A DNA stretch of 64,000 nt from Limivivens faecihominis (GTDB taxonomy: Bacteria > Bacillota > Clostridia > Lachnospirales > Lachnospiraceae): NCBI RefSeq assembly GCF_020686945.1, contig NZ_JAJEPR010000011.1:1-64000 (forward strand), in the 5' to 3' direction. The position numbers were made by a program, and so were the translations under genes. Positions 23,696-32,426 of this stretch are shown here, piece by piece; positions within the stretch are counted from its first letter, which is position 1; every line of letters begins with the position of its first letter. The notes under the pieces are model-generated. The model was given only the letters and a program-made list of their open reading frames with translations, was not told the DNA's origin and ran no database searches.

Positions 23696-25360
23696 TCAGG
23701 CCGTGACCTGTTCCACCTCCGGGATGGGTTTGAGATTAAAATGAATTTCAATAGAAATGTGTCGTGTCTTATCGCTGTCGATGTGTTCATGGACAACGAT
23801 TTCTTTAATCAGACGGTTGAGGGTGGCAGCGTCCAGCTCCGTGATGTCGGCGTATTCCTGAATGGCGTCCACCCATTGCTTGGCGTCCACGGCAAGGCGG
23901 ATTTCATCAGCCAGCTTCCTGCGCCCCTGTTCAACCCGTTCCTTTAGTTCAGCCTGTTCCTTCTGCGTCTTATCCAGCATGAGATTGAAGTTTGCTTCGC
24001 TGATACGTCCGGCAACCATGTCCTCATAGAGCCGCAGCACCATTTTTTCCAGTACCTCAATCCGTTCCTCGTGCTTCGTCAGGGAACGCTCCAACGCTTC
24101 CCGCTGGCCTTTCTGCTCGGCTTCACAGGTGTTGGTAAGCCGTCCGGCAACAGCTTCCCCGTCCATCAGGGCGGCCTTCGCACATTCCCGGATTTTGTTC
24201 AGCACAAGGCGGTAAAGGGTTTCGTACTCCACACGGTGCTGGGTACAGTGCTGTTTCCCATAGGCATTATAGGTCTTACAGGAATAAATCTGCTTCGGGT
24301 GCTTGTCGTTGGTGTAGCGGATAGTCAGTGATTTCCCACACTCGCCACATTTGAGAAGCCCCGCAAACAGGCTGATTTCCCCGGTCTGGCGGGAACGCTG
24401 CCGGGATTTCAGCTTGTCCTGCACGATGTCAAAGCTCTTGCGGTCAACAATCGGCTCATGCCGTTCCTCCACCACAATCCAGTCCTGCGGCTTTTTTTCC
24501 CCGATGGTGCCGATTTTGAAGCGGTAGTCCTTCTTCTGGGAAGCGATAGCCCCGGTATAGACGGGATTCATCAGGATGTCCTTGATTACCGAAAAATCCC
24601 ACATATACCGCCCGTTTACCGGGTCTTTCTTTTCCCATTTAGTGCGGACATTGCGGAAGCCCCGTTCCCGGTTCCACCATGTAGGGCAAGGCACCTTCTG
24701 TTCTTCCAGCCTGCGCCGGATAAAGTTCGGGCCGTGTCCTTCCAGCGCCCAGCGGAAGATTTGCCGGACAATGGGGGCGGTTTCCTCGTCCACCAGCAGA
24801 TGGTTTTTGTCCTCCGGGTCTTTCTGATACCCGAAAGGGGCGATACAGCCGGTAAACTGGCCTTGCTGGGCTTTCAGAAGGTAAGAGGAATGTACCTTCT
24901 TGGAAATATCCTTGCTGTACATCTCGTTGAGGATGTTCTTGAACGGCGCAATGTCGTTATTCTCCCGCATGGTGTCGATACCGTCATTCATGGCGATATA
25001 GCGGACGCCGTGGCGGGGAAAGAAGTCCTCAATGAGTGTGCCGGTCTGCAAATAATTTCTGCCCAACCTCGATAAATCTTTCGTTATGACAAGGTTTATC
25101 TGCCTGCGCTCGATGGCTTTGAGCATCCGTTTCAGGTCGGGGCGCTCCATGTTCAGCCCCGTGTAGCCATCGTCCTGATAGACTGCCACAACCTCCCATC
25201 CCTGCTTTTCGCAGTATTTTTCCAGCATATCCCGCTGGTTGGCAATACTGGCGCTCTCCCCGTCAAGGTCATCGTCTTTGGAAAGCCTGCAATAGATGGC
25301 TGCCCGGAAGCTGCCTGCCAGTATTGCGTCCATGTCTGTATATTCATATCCGTTCATCAT
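23696..25360 (-). CDS. Large serine recombinase (TnpX/TndX-like) of layer 3a
   Basis: 554 aa. Catalytic domain with Ser27 (AAIYCRLSKDDD) and VITKDLSRLGRNYL, recombinase domain with GCIAPFGYQKDPEDKNHL, zinc ribbon (CGECGKSLTIRY ... CKTYNAYGKQHCTQH), long coiled coil and the C-terminal HISIEIHFNLKPIP. The layout and length match the TndX/TnpX group, which cut at a GA dinucleotide (established for Tn4451 and Tn5397). It lies 93 bp inside the left attachment repeat. Its sequence is close to that of the layer 3b enzyme and far from that of layer 2. Confidence 0.93.
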   Translation of the reverse strand: MMNGYEYTDMDAILAGSFRAAIYCRLSKDDDLDGESASIANQRDMLEKYCEKQGWEVVAVYQDDGYTGLNMERPDLKRMLKAIERRQINLVITKDLSRLGRNYLQTGTLIEDFFPRHGVRYIAMNDGIDTMRENNDIAPFKNILNEMYSKDISKKVHSSYLLKAQQGQFTGCIAPFGYQKDPEDKNHLLVDEETAPIVRQIFRWALEGHGPNFIRRRLEEQKVPCPTWWNRERGFRNVRTKWEKKDPVNGRYMWDFSVIKDILMNPVYTGAIASQKKDYRFKIGTIGEKKPQDWIVVEERHEPIVDRKSFDIVQDKLKSRQRSRQTGEISLFAGLLKCGECGKSLTIRYTNDKHPKQIYSCKTYNAYGKQHCTQHRVEYETLYRLVLNKIRECAKAALMDGEAVAGRLTNTCEAEQKGQREALERSLTKHEERIEVLEKMVLRLYEDMVAGRISEANFNLMLDKTQKEQAELKERVEQGRRKLADEIRLAVDAKQWVDAIQEYADITELDAATLNRLIKEIVVHEHIDSDKTRHISIEIHFNLKPIPEVEQVTA

Positions 25361-25366
25361 AACCGT

Positions 25367-25564
25367 TTACCCGCACAATCCAGACGGAACACGGTTCTTC
25401 TGAACCTCATCCTTATTATACTCTAAATCTTGTGTTTTCGCAAGATTTTCTTTGCTGGTATTCTGCCCATATTTTTGGGCAATCAGGCTCACAAAGACGT
25501 CTGTGGCGTCCAGTTCGCCGTCAAAAACTGTGGTAACATGAATCTCTGTTTTCGTTTTTGCCAT
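25367..25564 (-). CDS. Small hypothetical protein, 65 aa
   Basis: ATG 25564 after GGAGG. It starts MAKTKTEIHVTTVFDGELDATDVF; the C-terminus is polar and ends PSGLCG. It lies six bp upstream of the recombinase gene and in the same direction. Small proteins of this type commonly precede TnpX-like recombinases in clostridial elements. A regulatory or directionality role is only inference. Confidence 0.65.
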   Translation of the reverse strand: MAKTKTEIHVTTVFDGELDATDVFVSLIAQKYGQNTSKENLAKTQDLEYNKDEVQKNRVPSGLCG

Positions 25565-25609
25565 AGGCAGTTATCCTCCATAATAGAATAAGCCAGACAA
25601 GGAGAAGGT

Positions 25610-25794
25610 CGGCAACGAAGTCCGGCAACGGGCTTCAAAAAACCTGAAAACTATCTCTGTCTGGCAGTTTGGCTCTTATTTTTATTTTCTTTTATTTTTC
25701 TGTTGTTTTGGTTGCTGATAAGGGGAAAAGCCCGCAGTTACGGGGGGTTTCCCGGCAACCGGCTCGGCAACGGGAGTGCAACAGGGTCGGCAAC
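25610..25794. repeat. Iteron-like CGGCAAC repeats
   Basis: CGGCAAC occurs at 25610, 25623, 25753, 25765 and 25788, with degenerate GTGCAAC at 25776. The right cluster therefore has 11-12-bp spacing, and CGGCAACCGGCT occurs twice exactly. The 25565-25806 interval holds no gene and adjoins the VapE/primase genes, so a replication origin is possible. Confidence 0.5.
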
Positions 25795-25806
25795 CGGCTG
25801 CATTTT

Positions 25807-27201
25807 TCAGAAGGGAAGCTCCATCTGTTCCGTGACTTCCTCAAATCCTTCCGGGATTTTTTCAGCTCCGTTGCTGATGTCCGTTGCTTTCGTTTCACGC
25901 TCCCAGCCCTTTTGCCTGCCGTATTCCGGGAACACACGGGGGTTGGAAAAGTAATTCCAGCCCGTCACGCAATGGTTCATGATGTCGTTGACTTCCCGGA
26001 TTTCCCATTGCTTCGGCTCGTCAAAGGGGTGGTTCAGGGCTTCCTTGAAAAGCTGCTTGGAACACACCATGCCGCCGGTATAGCGGTCAAGGTATGCCTG
26101 TATCATCCCGGCCTTGGTGTCCTCCGGCATGAAATCCCGCTGGTGTTCTTTGAGATAGCGCACCATTTCCGGGCTGAAAGACAGCTTAAAATCCCCGCTG
26201 CGGTAAACCGTCATGGCTTCTGCCCAGACCTGTGCAAGATAGGCTCTGGAAGCGGCTTCGTCCTCCAAAATGTGAACCTCGGCCTGTTCCGGGTACACCA
26301 TGACCGGCAGGAAGCGCCGGTTGCCGGAACGGTCAAGGGGCAGGAAGTCAAGGGCATTGGAAGTGCCGCCGAACACACATTGCCGCAGCCTGTCCTCCGG
26401 GTGGGTTTCGTATGGGATTTTATAGACCTCCTTCTGTCGGCTTAAAAATGACTTGATTTCCTCAATGCTCTTGGCATTGGCGGTGGCAATCATCTCCGAC
26501 ATCTCGATAATCCAGTGGCCTTGCAGCTTGCGGTACACGTTATCATCATCCAGCTTCCGCAAATCATCGGAAAACCACTCGTCTTTTACTGCCAGCAGCC
26601 GGAAAAAGGTGGATTTCCCGGCTCCCTGACCGCCCACCAGACAGAGCATGACTTCAAATTTACAGCCGGGGCAAAATGCCCGGTGGATGGCTCCCAGCAG
26701 GAACAGCCGCAGGGCTTCATAGGTGTACTGGTCGGTGTCGGCTCCCAGAAAGTGGCGCAGGCAATAGCGGATACGCTCCTGCCCATCCCATGAAAGGCCG
26801 TTCAGGTAGTCCCGGACGGGGTGGTAGCCGTTTTCATTGGCAACAATCCCGATGGCGGCGGTAATCTTTTTCTCACTGGTAAGCCCATAGGTTTCTTCCA
26901 GATACAGGAGCAGATAGTTCATATCCGTGTCCGTGATGGCGGTGCCGATGCGGTGGTAGCCGATGGGCTTTACAATGTCCACTCGCTCGGTCAGCAGATT
27001 TTTTGCGATTGCCCCGGAAAGCAGCGGGTCATTCTGAAAGACGGTCAGGCAGTTGCGGATACTGTTGCGGACGCTGCCTTTCTCGGTGCTTTCCAGCATG
27101 GCCTTTACTTCCTCAATGCTCCGGGGCGGGGCTGCTTCTTGTATGGTCTGTTCTGCGGCCTGCCGTATCTTGGGCGGCAAGCTCTGCCATTCGTCTTTCA
27201 A
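25807..27201 (-). CDS. VapE-like (virulence-associated E) helicase
   Basis: 464 aa. P-loop GGQGAGKSTFFR (about 195), then WIIEMSEMIATANAKSIEEIKSFLSRQ and FGGTSNALDFLPLDRSGNRRFLPV, the signature of VirE/VapE superfamily-3-like ATPases. With the overlapping CHC2 primase it forms a replication module, probably for element DNA during transfer or excision. The start is probably TTG 27201 after AAGGAAG; 89 bp overlap the primase 3' end. The C-terminus borders the iteron-like repeats. Confidence 0.88.
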   Translation of the reverse strand: MKDEWQSLPPKIRQAAEQTIQEAAPPRSIEEVKAMLESTEKGSVRNSIRNCLTVFQNDPLLSGAIAKNLLTERVDIVKPIGYHRIGTAITDTDMNYLLLYLEETYGLTSEKKITAAIGIVANENGYHPVRDYLNGLSWDGQERIRYCLRHFLGADTDQYTYEALRLFLLGAIHRAFCPGCKFEVMLCLVGGQGAGKSTFFRLLAVKDEWFSDDLRKLDDDNVYRKLQGHWIIEMSEMIATANAKSIEEIKSFLSRQKEVYKIPYETHPEDRLRQCVFGGTSNALDFLPLDRSGNRRFLPVMVYPEQAEVHILEDEAASRAYLAQVWAEAMTVYRSGDFKLSFSPEMVRYLKEHQRDFMPEDTKAGMIQAYLDRYTGGMVCSKQLFKEALNHPFDEPKQWEIREVNDIMNHCVTGWNYFSNPRVFPEYGRQKGWERETKATDISNGAEKIPEGFEEVTEQMELPF

Positions 27202-27754
27202 GATTGCTCACTTCCTTTCCATAGTCAACGATAAGGACTGCCCGTTCCTCCATATCCGGGGAGAGCAGCACATCCAGCAGATATTCCACATGGGATTGCT
27301 TCTGCAAGGCTTCCACAAAAAGCGGGTGCCATGCTTCTTCCGGCATCTTAGGGGCATAGTCCCGTTTCCAGCGGCGCAGAAGATGGTAATAATCGGACAG
27401 CACCCGGAAGCAGTAACGCTCCATGCGGCAAAACCGCTGCTCCGGGGTTTCCTGCCGGGGTTTGGGTTTTCTCCTGCCGGGTGGTTCCCTGTCCTCATAG
27501 GGGATGGAGAACTCCTGCGCCAGCATGAGGGCGGCTTCCTTCGGACTGACAGCTTCCAGACGGGAAACAAAGTCAATCACATCCCCGTCTGCCTGACAGC
27601 CGAAACAGTGAAAGCGCCGGTCAACCTTCATGCTGGGGTTTTTATCAGCATGGAAGGGGCAGACACACATCCCGTTTCGTCCCACCCGGATTCCAAAATG
27701 CTCCGCAGCCTGCCGGGTGGTAACAGACTGCTTGACAGCTTTAAATACATTCAA
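27113..27754 (-). CDS. CHC2 zinc-finger primase domain protein
   Basis: 213 aa. The zinc finger CVCPFHADKNPSMKVDRRFHCFGC (about 33-56) is the DnaG-type CHC2 motif, followed by DVIDFVSRLEAVSPKEAALML. No TOPRIM domain is present, so it supplies template recognition for the VapE-type protein next to it rather than acting as a full DnaG. The start is TTG at 27754, six bases after AGGAGG; the nearby ATG is out of frame. Confidence 0.85.
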   Translation of the reverse strand: MNVFKAVKQSVTTRQAAEHFGIRVGRNGMCVCPFHADKNPSMKVDRRFHCFGCQADGDVIDFVSRLEAVSPKEAALMLAQEFSIPYEDREPPGRRKPKPRQETPEQRFCRMERYCFRVLSDYYHLLRRWKRDYAPKMPEEAWHPLFVEALQKQSHVEYLLDVLLSPDMEERAVLIVDYGKEVSNLERRMAELAAQDTAGRRTDHTRSSPAPEH

Positions 27755-27818
27755 ATAAATCCTCCTGAAAATAAGAAAAGCGCCTGTCATTCTCGAAAAA
27801 GAAAATAGCAAGCGCCTA

Positions 27819-29408
27819 TTAAAGTTCCATATCCTGTTTTTTCTCTGTGCGGGGCTGCTTCCGTTTCTCGGCCTGTTCTTCCCGGATACGCTGCGTCCGG
27901 CCTTTGACTGCCTGCTGGATGGACGGTTTCTTTCCCGGCTCGGCGGTCTGGCGGTACTGTTCAGACGGAAGAACCTGATTGAGCCAGTGACGCACATCCC
28001 GGAGAATCTTCACATCCTCCTGTAATGCGGACAACCGTTCCTTATATCCGGCAACTTCTCCGGCAAGCTGTGTCTGTTCCTCATTCAGCTTTTTAATGCT
28101 GTACTTCTTCTCCTTCAAATGCACCTTGAAATAACGGATAGCGGCATTATAGGCGTCCAGCTCGTCCCGATGGGCGGCGGCAAACTGTTCCCGTGGCTTC
28201 TTAAACCGGATGGCAGCATACTCCACATGAACCGGCTTATGGGCTTCAAAGTTGGCGATATGGGAAAGCAGGGTGTTGATTTCTTTCATACGCTGTTCTT
28301 TCGGCTTCATCTCTGCCCGGATGGAAACGGCCTGCCCGCTGACGGTATCCAGATAAGCGTCCAAACTCTGCACAGTGGACAGCTCCTTTTCCCGCAGATA
28401 GCGGATAGCTTCCATAACCTTGTTGAAATCGGCAACGCTGCCTGTAAGCTGGCCTTTGCTTGTCCAGCCTGTACGTTCCTCCCGGCGCAAATCCAGATAT
28501 TTCCCCAGCAGCTCCGGCAGGGTGGGTTCCTTCGATTCCTGCAAGGCTTCCAGCAGGGCGGCTTTTTTCTCCTTCAGGTCTGCAATCCAGCCTTTCAGGT
28601 GGCGTACCATCTGCCGGATAGATTGCATAAGGGAATTGGCGGCTTTGATGTCCCGGTTCAAGTTGCCGATGTTGGTCTGTATCCCTCGTTTCTCCATCTG
28701 GCTGACTGCTGGCCCCATATGGACGGTGGGGATTTTATCAAGCCCCTGCCGTTCATAGGAACGAAGGTCAAGGCGCTCCGGGCGTCCGTTGGCTTCCAGA
28801 TAGCGGTTAGCGGTAGCCGCCCAGCCCTGCCGCCAGATCTCTCCGTACTTCTGGTCGTTCCAGTCCACGGTATCCTCCTTGTGGCTTTTCCAGCTCCCGG
28901 ACGGGAGCCGGATACGCTCGCCGTTCTCGTCAAGGTCATAAACCTTCCGGCTCTTGGGAAGCCATTTCCCGTTTTCGTCCATTGCCCGCATGGTCAGCAG
29001 GATGTGGGCGTGGGGATTCCCATTCCCTTTGTCGTGGATGGCAAAATCGGCAATCATGCCTTTAGAAACAAAAAACTCCCGGCAGTAGTCCCGGATAAGG
29101 TCGGCGTGCTGTTCCGGGGGGATTTCCCTCGGTATGGCAAGCACGATTCTCCGGGCAAGCTGGGAGTTCCATTGCTTCTCGATAGCTTCGGCGGCGTTCC
29201 ACAAAGTATTGCGGTCTGCATACGCTGGTGGGGCGTGGGGCGGCAGCATGATTTCTGTATGGACAATCTCGCTTTTATGGGAATAGTATTTCTGCTTCTG
29301 GTCGTACTCGGAAAACAGCCGTTCCCCACTCTGGTAGGCGGCAGACGCAACGGCTGACTGGTGGTTGCTGCGCTGGATTATTTTTATATCATGGTGTGGA
29401 CAGGGCAT
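27819..29408 (-). CDS. mobA: MobA/MobL-family (MOBQ) relaxase of layer 3a
   Basis: 529 aa. The N-terminal relaxase domain shows HHDIKIIQRSNHQSAVASAAYQSGERL, the start of the MobA/MobL family, and the metal-binding HAHILLT (about 133) in NPHAHILLTMRAMDENG. The C-terminal half is a coiled coil. It nicks oriT so the element can use another element's channel. A structured region at 30001-30207 is the best oriT candidate. The gene is followed by the primase/VapE module on the same strand. Confidence 0.92.
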   Translation of the reverse strand: MPCPHHDIKIIQRSNHQSAVASAAYQSGERLFSEYDQKQKYYSHKSEIVHTEIMLPPHAPPAYADRNTLWNAAEAIEKQWNSQLARRIVLAIPREIPPEQHADLIRDYCREFFVSKGMIADFAIHDKGNGNPHAHILLTMRAMDENGKWLPKSRKVYDLDENGERIRLPSGSWKSHKEDTVDWNDQKYGEIWRQGWAATANRYLEANGRPERLDLRSYERQGLDKIPTVHMGPAVSQMEKRGIQTNIGNLNRDIKAANSLMQSIRQMVRHLKGWIADLKEKKAALLEALQESKEPTLPELLGKYLDLRREERTGWTSKGQLTGSVADFNKVMEAIRYLREKELSTVQSLDAYLDTVSGQAVSIRAEMKPKEQRMKEINTLLSHIANFEAHKPVHVEYAAIRFKKPREQFAAAHRDELDAYNAAIRYFKVHLKEKKYSIKKLNEEQTQLAGEVAGYKERLSALQEDVKILRDVRHWLNQVLPSEQYRQTAEPGKKPSIQQAVKGRTQRIREEQAEKRKQPRTEKKQDMEL

Positions 29409-29447
29409 AGCGTTCCTCCTTCCTGTGGTTGATTTTGGGCAAAAGAA

Positions 29448-29477
29448 AAGCAGGAAACCGTTTCTGATTTCCTGCTT
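29448..29477. other. Hairpin upstream of the layer 3a relaxase gene
   Basis: AAGCAGGAAA (29448-29457) and TTTCCTGCTT (29468-29477) form a perfect 10-bp stem between the SdpI-like gene and the relaxase gene. It may be a terminator for the upstream gene or a regulatory element. Confidence 0.5.
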
Positions 29478-29560
29478 AGTGGTGTCGCTGGTAGGCGATT
29501 AGTATTCAGTTTTGAAGGTTCGGGTCAGGTTGGCTCGATGATGGAAAGCTGTCTAATAGC

Positions 29561-29920
29561 TTAAAAGTTTTTGTTCGCAAATTTACTTGTAATTCCAGTT
29601 TCTGTTTTATAAAATCCAAAAATCAGAAAAATAATTCCAACAACTACTCCTGCAAATACGGTAGTCTGTGTAGAAATATTAAGAAGAAGTAAGGATATAC
29701 ACAAAACGATTTCTACCAAACCTAATGTTTTGCCAATACCAATAAAAATATTAGGTGCTATGCTTTGTGCATAATCCCAATGCTCTTGTGACTTCCGAGA
29801 TGTAGGCGTATTGTATCCGTTACCGGATGTTATATCTTTTACCGGGTGCTTCTTTAAGATATATCCTACAAAAACCATAACAAAGGGTATGATGAAATTC
29901 AAAGCAATCAATCCATACAT
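29561..29920 (-). CDS. SdpI-like membrane protein
   Basis: 119 aa with three hydrophobic helices (LIALNFIIPFVMVFVGYIL; IGKTLGLVEIVLCISLLLL; TVFAGVVVGIIFLIFGFY). Between the first two is NGYNTPTSRKSQEHWDYAQ, which matches the conserved cytoplasmic loop of SdpI family proteins. SdpI gives immunity to the SDP toxin in Bacillus. Here it may protect against a peptide, possibly one linked to this element, but no SdpC gene is seen. The gene is AT-richer than its neighbours. Confidence 0.75.
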   Translation of the reverse strand: MYGLIALNFIIPFVMVFVGYILKKHPVKDITSGNGYNTPTSRKSQEHWDYAQSIAPNIFIGIGKTLGLVEIVLCISLLLLNISTQTTVFAGVVVGIIFLIFGFYKTETGITSKFANKNF

Positions 29921-30000
29921 AAAACCATCTCCTTAGATAGTGTTCGTCATTAGCTTTATTATACTACGGGCAGTCCTGTTTTGGAATAGATAAATTGTAA

Positions 30001-30207
30001 ACTTGCTGGACGGGAACAGCTTGCAGCGCAAGGTGTTCCCGGGCGGCAAGTCCACAAAGGGGTAGCTGGCGCAGCCAGCGCAGGGGAAGTGTAGCGTCCC
30101 CTGTGATGATTGGAAGCAGCCGCAACGGTGCTGAAAATCATCCGCTTTCCGCAGGAAGCCCCCGGCAGGGCGCAACGCACCGGCTTGACCGGTGTATAGT
30201 TGCGCCC
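30001..30207. other. Densely structured region: candidate oriT of layer 3a
   Basis: Four hairpins lie in about 200 bp: nested CTTGC/GGGAACA/CTTGC with GCAAG/TGTTCCC/GCAAG (30002-30050); GCTGGC/GCCAGC (30065-30079); CAGGGGA/TCCCCTG (30081-30103); GGGCGCAAC/GTTGCGCCC (30168-30207) enclosing CACCGG/CCGGTG. No gene fits 29945-30207. The position between mobilization-associated genes favours oriT; the last hairpin abuts the 30208 stop codon and may also end transcription. Confidence 0.55.
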
Positions 30208-30510
30208 TTACTCCGTAAGGGATTCCCCGGCTACCCGCCCTTTCACGCTTTCTGCAACTATTTCCTTCATGCCACTTTGAGAAAATGCCTGTTTCAGAAT
30301 GTCCATCACATCCTCGTCTGTCAGCACTTCCGGCCTTAAAAGGAAACTTTCCAGCATAGCTCCTCTGGTACAGAGCCGGTGCGTCCGTTCCTTCCGGGTA
30401 AGCTGCTTCACCTGGTGTTCCAGTATTTTTTCTTCATGCTGCGCCCGCCGCAGTCTGGCTTCGCCTTTGGCAATCTCCTGATTCAGCTTTTCCAGCTTCT
30501 CATTTATCAT
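30208..30510 (-). CDS. DUF3847-type protein
   Basis: 100 aa. A coiled-coil N-terminus (EKLNQEIAKGEARLRRAQHEEKILEHQVKQLTRKERTHRLCTRGAMLESFL) is followed by an acidic helical part (LTDEDVMDILKQAF). This matches DUF3847, found beside MobA/MobL relaxases; the layer 3b gene at 55864 is a relative. Probably a relaxosome accessory. It overlaps the 30507 gene by four bases. Confidence 0.8.
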   Translation of the reverse strand: MINEKLEKLNQEIAKGEARLRRAQHEEKILEHQVKQLTRKERTHRLCTRGAMLESFLLRPEVLTDEDVMDILKQAFSQSGMKEIVAESVKGRVAGESLTE

Positions 30511-30839
30511 GGCAGCCCTCCTTTGGGAAGCAGCGTGTAAATGCGGTTTGGTTCTCCCACACCCCGGCGCACCCGCAGGATAAGCCCGATGTCCTCCAAT
30601 TCTTTCAGGGAACGCTTCACAGTGACGGGGCTGCGGGAGAGGGCTGCCGCTAATTCCATGATAGGAAAACGGACAAACAAAATGCCGTTGCTATCCTCTA
30701 TCCCTGCCGTAAGGGTGGTGTTCAGCAGACGGGCATACATGACTTTTGCTGTGCTGCTGATCGGCAGCCGAAGCATTGCGGCGGGTAGCGGCATACAAGG
30801 CGGCAGAACCGTGTCTGCGCTCATAAATTCAAATTCCAT
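30507..30839 (-). CDS. Replication initiator A (RepA_N)-like protein
   Basis: 110 aa. The protein has LPISSTAKVMYARLLNTT, then VRFPIMELAAALSRSPVTVKRSLKELEDIGLI, a winged-helix pattern of RepA_N or DnaD-like replication initiator N-termini. It is short for a full initiator, so probably a DNA-binding regulator or truncated initiator. It is coupled to the DUF3847 gene. Confidence 0.7.
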   Translation of the reverse strand: MEFEFMSADTVLPPCMPLPAAMLRLPISSTAKVMYARLLNTTLTAGIEDSNGILFVRFPIMELAAALSRSPVTVKRSLKELEDIGLILRVRRGVGEPNRIYTLLPKGGLP

Positions 30840-31025
30840 TTAACTGATTTTCTCCTTTCGCTTGGCTCGTTTTGACAGGTAATGGGGGCAGTCTATCACG
30901 ACAGCCCGGAAACTCTGCTTGCACTTATGCTGGCACTTCCGGCACAGGTCGTTGTAGGCCACACGCCCCCGGTCATTGAGGAAGAAGGAAAGCTCCAACT
31001 TCCGTTTCTTGCTCATTCTCGGCAT
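30840..31025 (-). CDS. Small Cys-containing protein, 61 aa
   Basis: ATG at 31025 after AGGAGG (spacing only four; ATG 31016 is an alternative). Basic at both ends, with CRKCQHKCKQSF and a later Cys (DCPHY), so zinc binding is likely. Its stop codon adjoins the 30839 start. Unknown function; it is part of the small-gene operon upstream of the relaxase. Confidence 0.6.
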   Translation of the reverse strand: MPRMSKKRKLELSFFLNDRGRVAYNDLCRKCQHKCKQSFRAVVIDCPHYLSKRAKRKEKIS

Positions 31026-31554
31026 AGTGCCTCCTATCATAGAAAATCCGCCCATTTCAGCCGTAACAACGGGAACAGGCGGATAAAGGTTTTTGGTGTC
31101 ATGTTTCGGGGCGATTTTCAAGGAAAATACGGCCATAGAGCCGCTTTGAAATGCCCCATAGTATTACGGACGGGGCAGACTACACCCCGCCGATTTGTCG
31201 TGTTTGGGTAGCGTTTTGGTATCAGTTCTGCCGGGTTGTCCTGCTGTCGTTCCTGCCCCTGAATCTCACAGCGGCGTTTCGTTCCCGTTGGTACGCTCGC
31301 TGCGGTCAAGGTTCCTCCATTTCCTTGCCGCAGGTCGTTGCGCTACATCGCCGGGGAGCATATCCCATCAGGCCGGTCATTCGATTGGAAATAATCCATC
31401 GATGAACTGACTTAATCATAGCTCATTTTTGAACCCTTTCCCGTATGTCCATAAAATAGGAAAACCGCCCCAAAATCGAAAAATTCCACGATTTCGGAAC
31501 GGTATATGGTATAATAAGGAATAACAGCGGCAGCCAGCCGCAGGAAGGAGCGAT
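31026..31554. other. Gene-free control region upstream of XRE regulator
   Basis: I see no convincing gene. A TATAAT box (31510-31515) and the inverted repeat CGAAA/TTTCG around 31477-31496 lie upstream of the plus-strand regulator, and the minus-strand mobilization operon starts at the other side. The region is therefore the likely divergent promoter and operator of layer 3a; no clear -35 is visible. Confidence 0.45.
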
Positions 31555-32382
31555 GTGTTTATGAAAACCCGCATTTCCGTACAGGAACGCCTGAAAGATT
31601 TACGGGTGGAACGGGGCTTGAATCTGGAAGAACTGGCACAGGAAACCGGCATTTCAAAATCAGCCCTCGGCAGTTATGAAAACGACAACGACGAATACAA
31701 GGAAATTAACCACGGCAGCCTGTTGAAGCTGGCAGACTTCTATCAGGTGTCGGTTGACTATCTGCTCGGCCTTACCAATAATCGGAGATATGAAAACACC
31801 CCGATAGAAGAATTACATTTGAGTGATGAAGTCGTGGAACTGCTGAAAAGTGAACGCTTCAATAACCGGCTGCTGTGTGAGATTATCTCCCATGAAAAAT
31901 TTAAGGAATTGCTGGCAGACGCAGAAATCTATGTGGACGGGATAGCAACCATGCACTTCCATGACACAAACAGCTCACTGGCTGCTTTACGGGCTATGGT
32001 ACTGGAAGAACACCCCGAAGCTGCGGCAGACCGGGCAATCAAAGTGTTGGAAGCCTGTCAGATAGAGGAAGAAGATTTTTTCTGCCATGTGACGCACAAA
32101 ACATGGGACGTCATTCTCCATGATATACGCAAGGCGCACGAAAATGACAGCGAAAGTGCGCCGGATACCACGCCTGCCGATGAACTTATACGGGAAGTAC
32201 AAAAGGCCATGCAATCTCCGGGGGACAGGGTTCAGCAATTCACGGAGATATTCTGCAAGGCGTTCCGGCTCAAATACAAGCGGCTCTCACAAGAGGAACG
32301 AAGCCTTTTGAAAAAGCTGTTCAAGAAATCCCCGCTGATAAAACAGTCTGGTATGAACTTCCGGCGCAGGCCGTGGAAATAA
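31555..32382 (+). CDS. XRE-family regulator of layer 3a
   Basis: Up to 275 aa. The HTH (about 6-70) reads ISVQERLKDLRVERGLNLEELAQETGISKSALGSYEND, followed by FYQVSVDYLLGLTNN; a large helical C-terminal domain follows. GTG 31555 and ATG 31561 are both possible starts behind GGAAGGAG. It is the main plus-strand gene of layer 3a and probably represses the divergent mobilization/recombinase genes. Confidence 0.88.
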   Translation: MFMKTRISVQERLKDLRVERGLNLEELAQETGISKSALGSYENDNDEYKEINHGSLLKLADFYQVSVDYLLGLTNNRRYENTPIEELHLSDEVVELLKSERFNNRLLCEIISHEKFKELLADAEIYVDGIATMHFHDTNSSLAALRAMVLEEHPEAAADRAIKVLEACQIEEEDFFCHVTHKTWDVILHDIRKAHENDSESAPDTTPADELIREVQKAMQSPGDRVQQFTEIFCKAFRLKYKRLSQEERSLLKKLFKKSPLIKQSGMNFRRRPWK

Positions 32383-32425
32383 AAACAGCCGTTGTAGGAT
32401 TTTGTTCCTACAGCGGCTGTTTTTA
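32382..32425. terminator. Strong bidirectional terminator
   Basis: AAAACAGCCG and TGTAGGA pair with TCCTACA and CGGCTGTTTT around a short loop; A and T runs on both sides serve the XRE gene and the convergent lipoprotein gene. Confidence 0.85.
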
Positions 32426-32426
32426 T

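Noticed and set aside
28119..29357. Plus-strand 412-codon open frame
   Set aside because: Antisense to the MobA/MobL relaxase gene, without ribosome binding site or recognisable domains.
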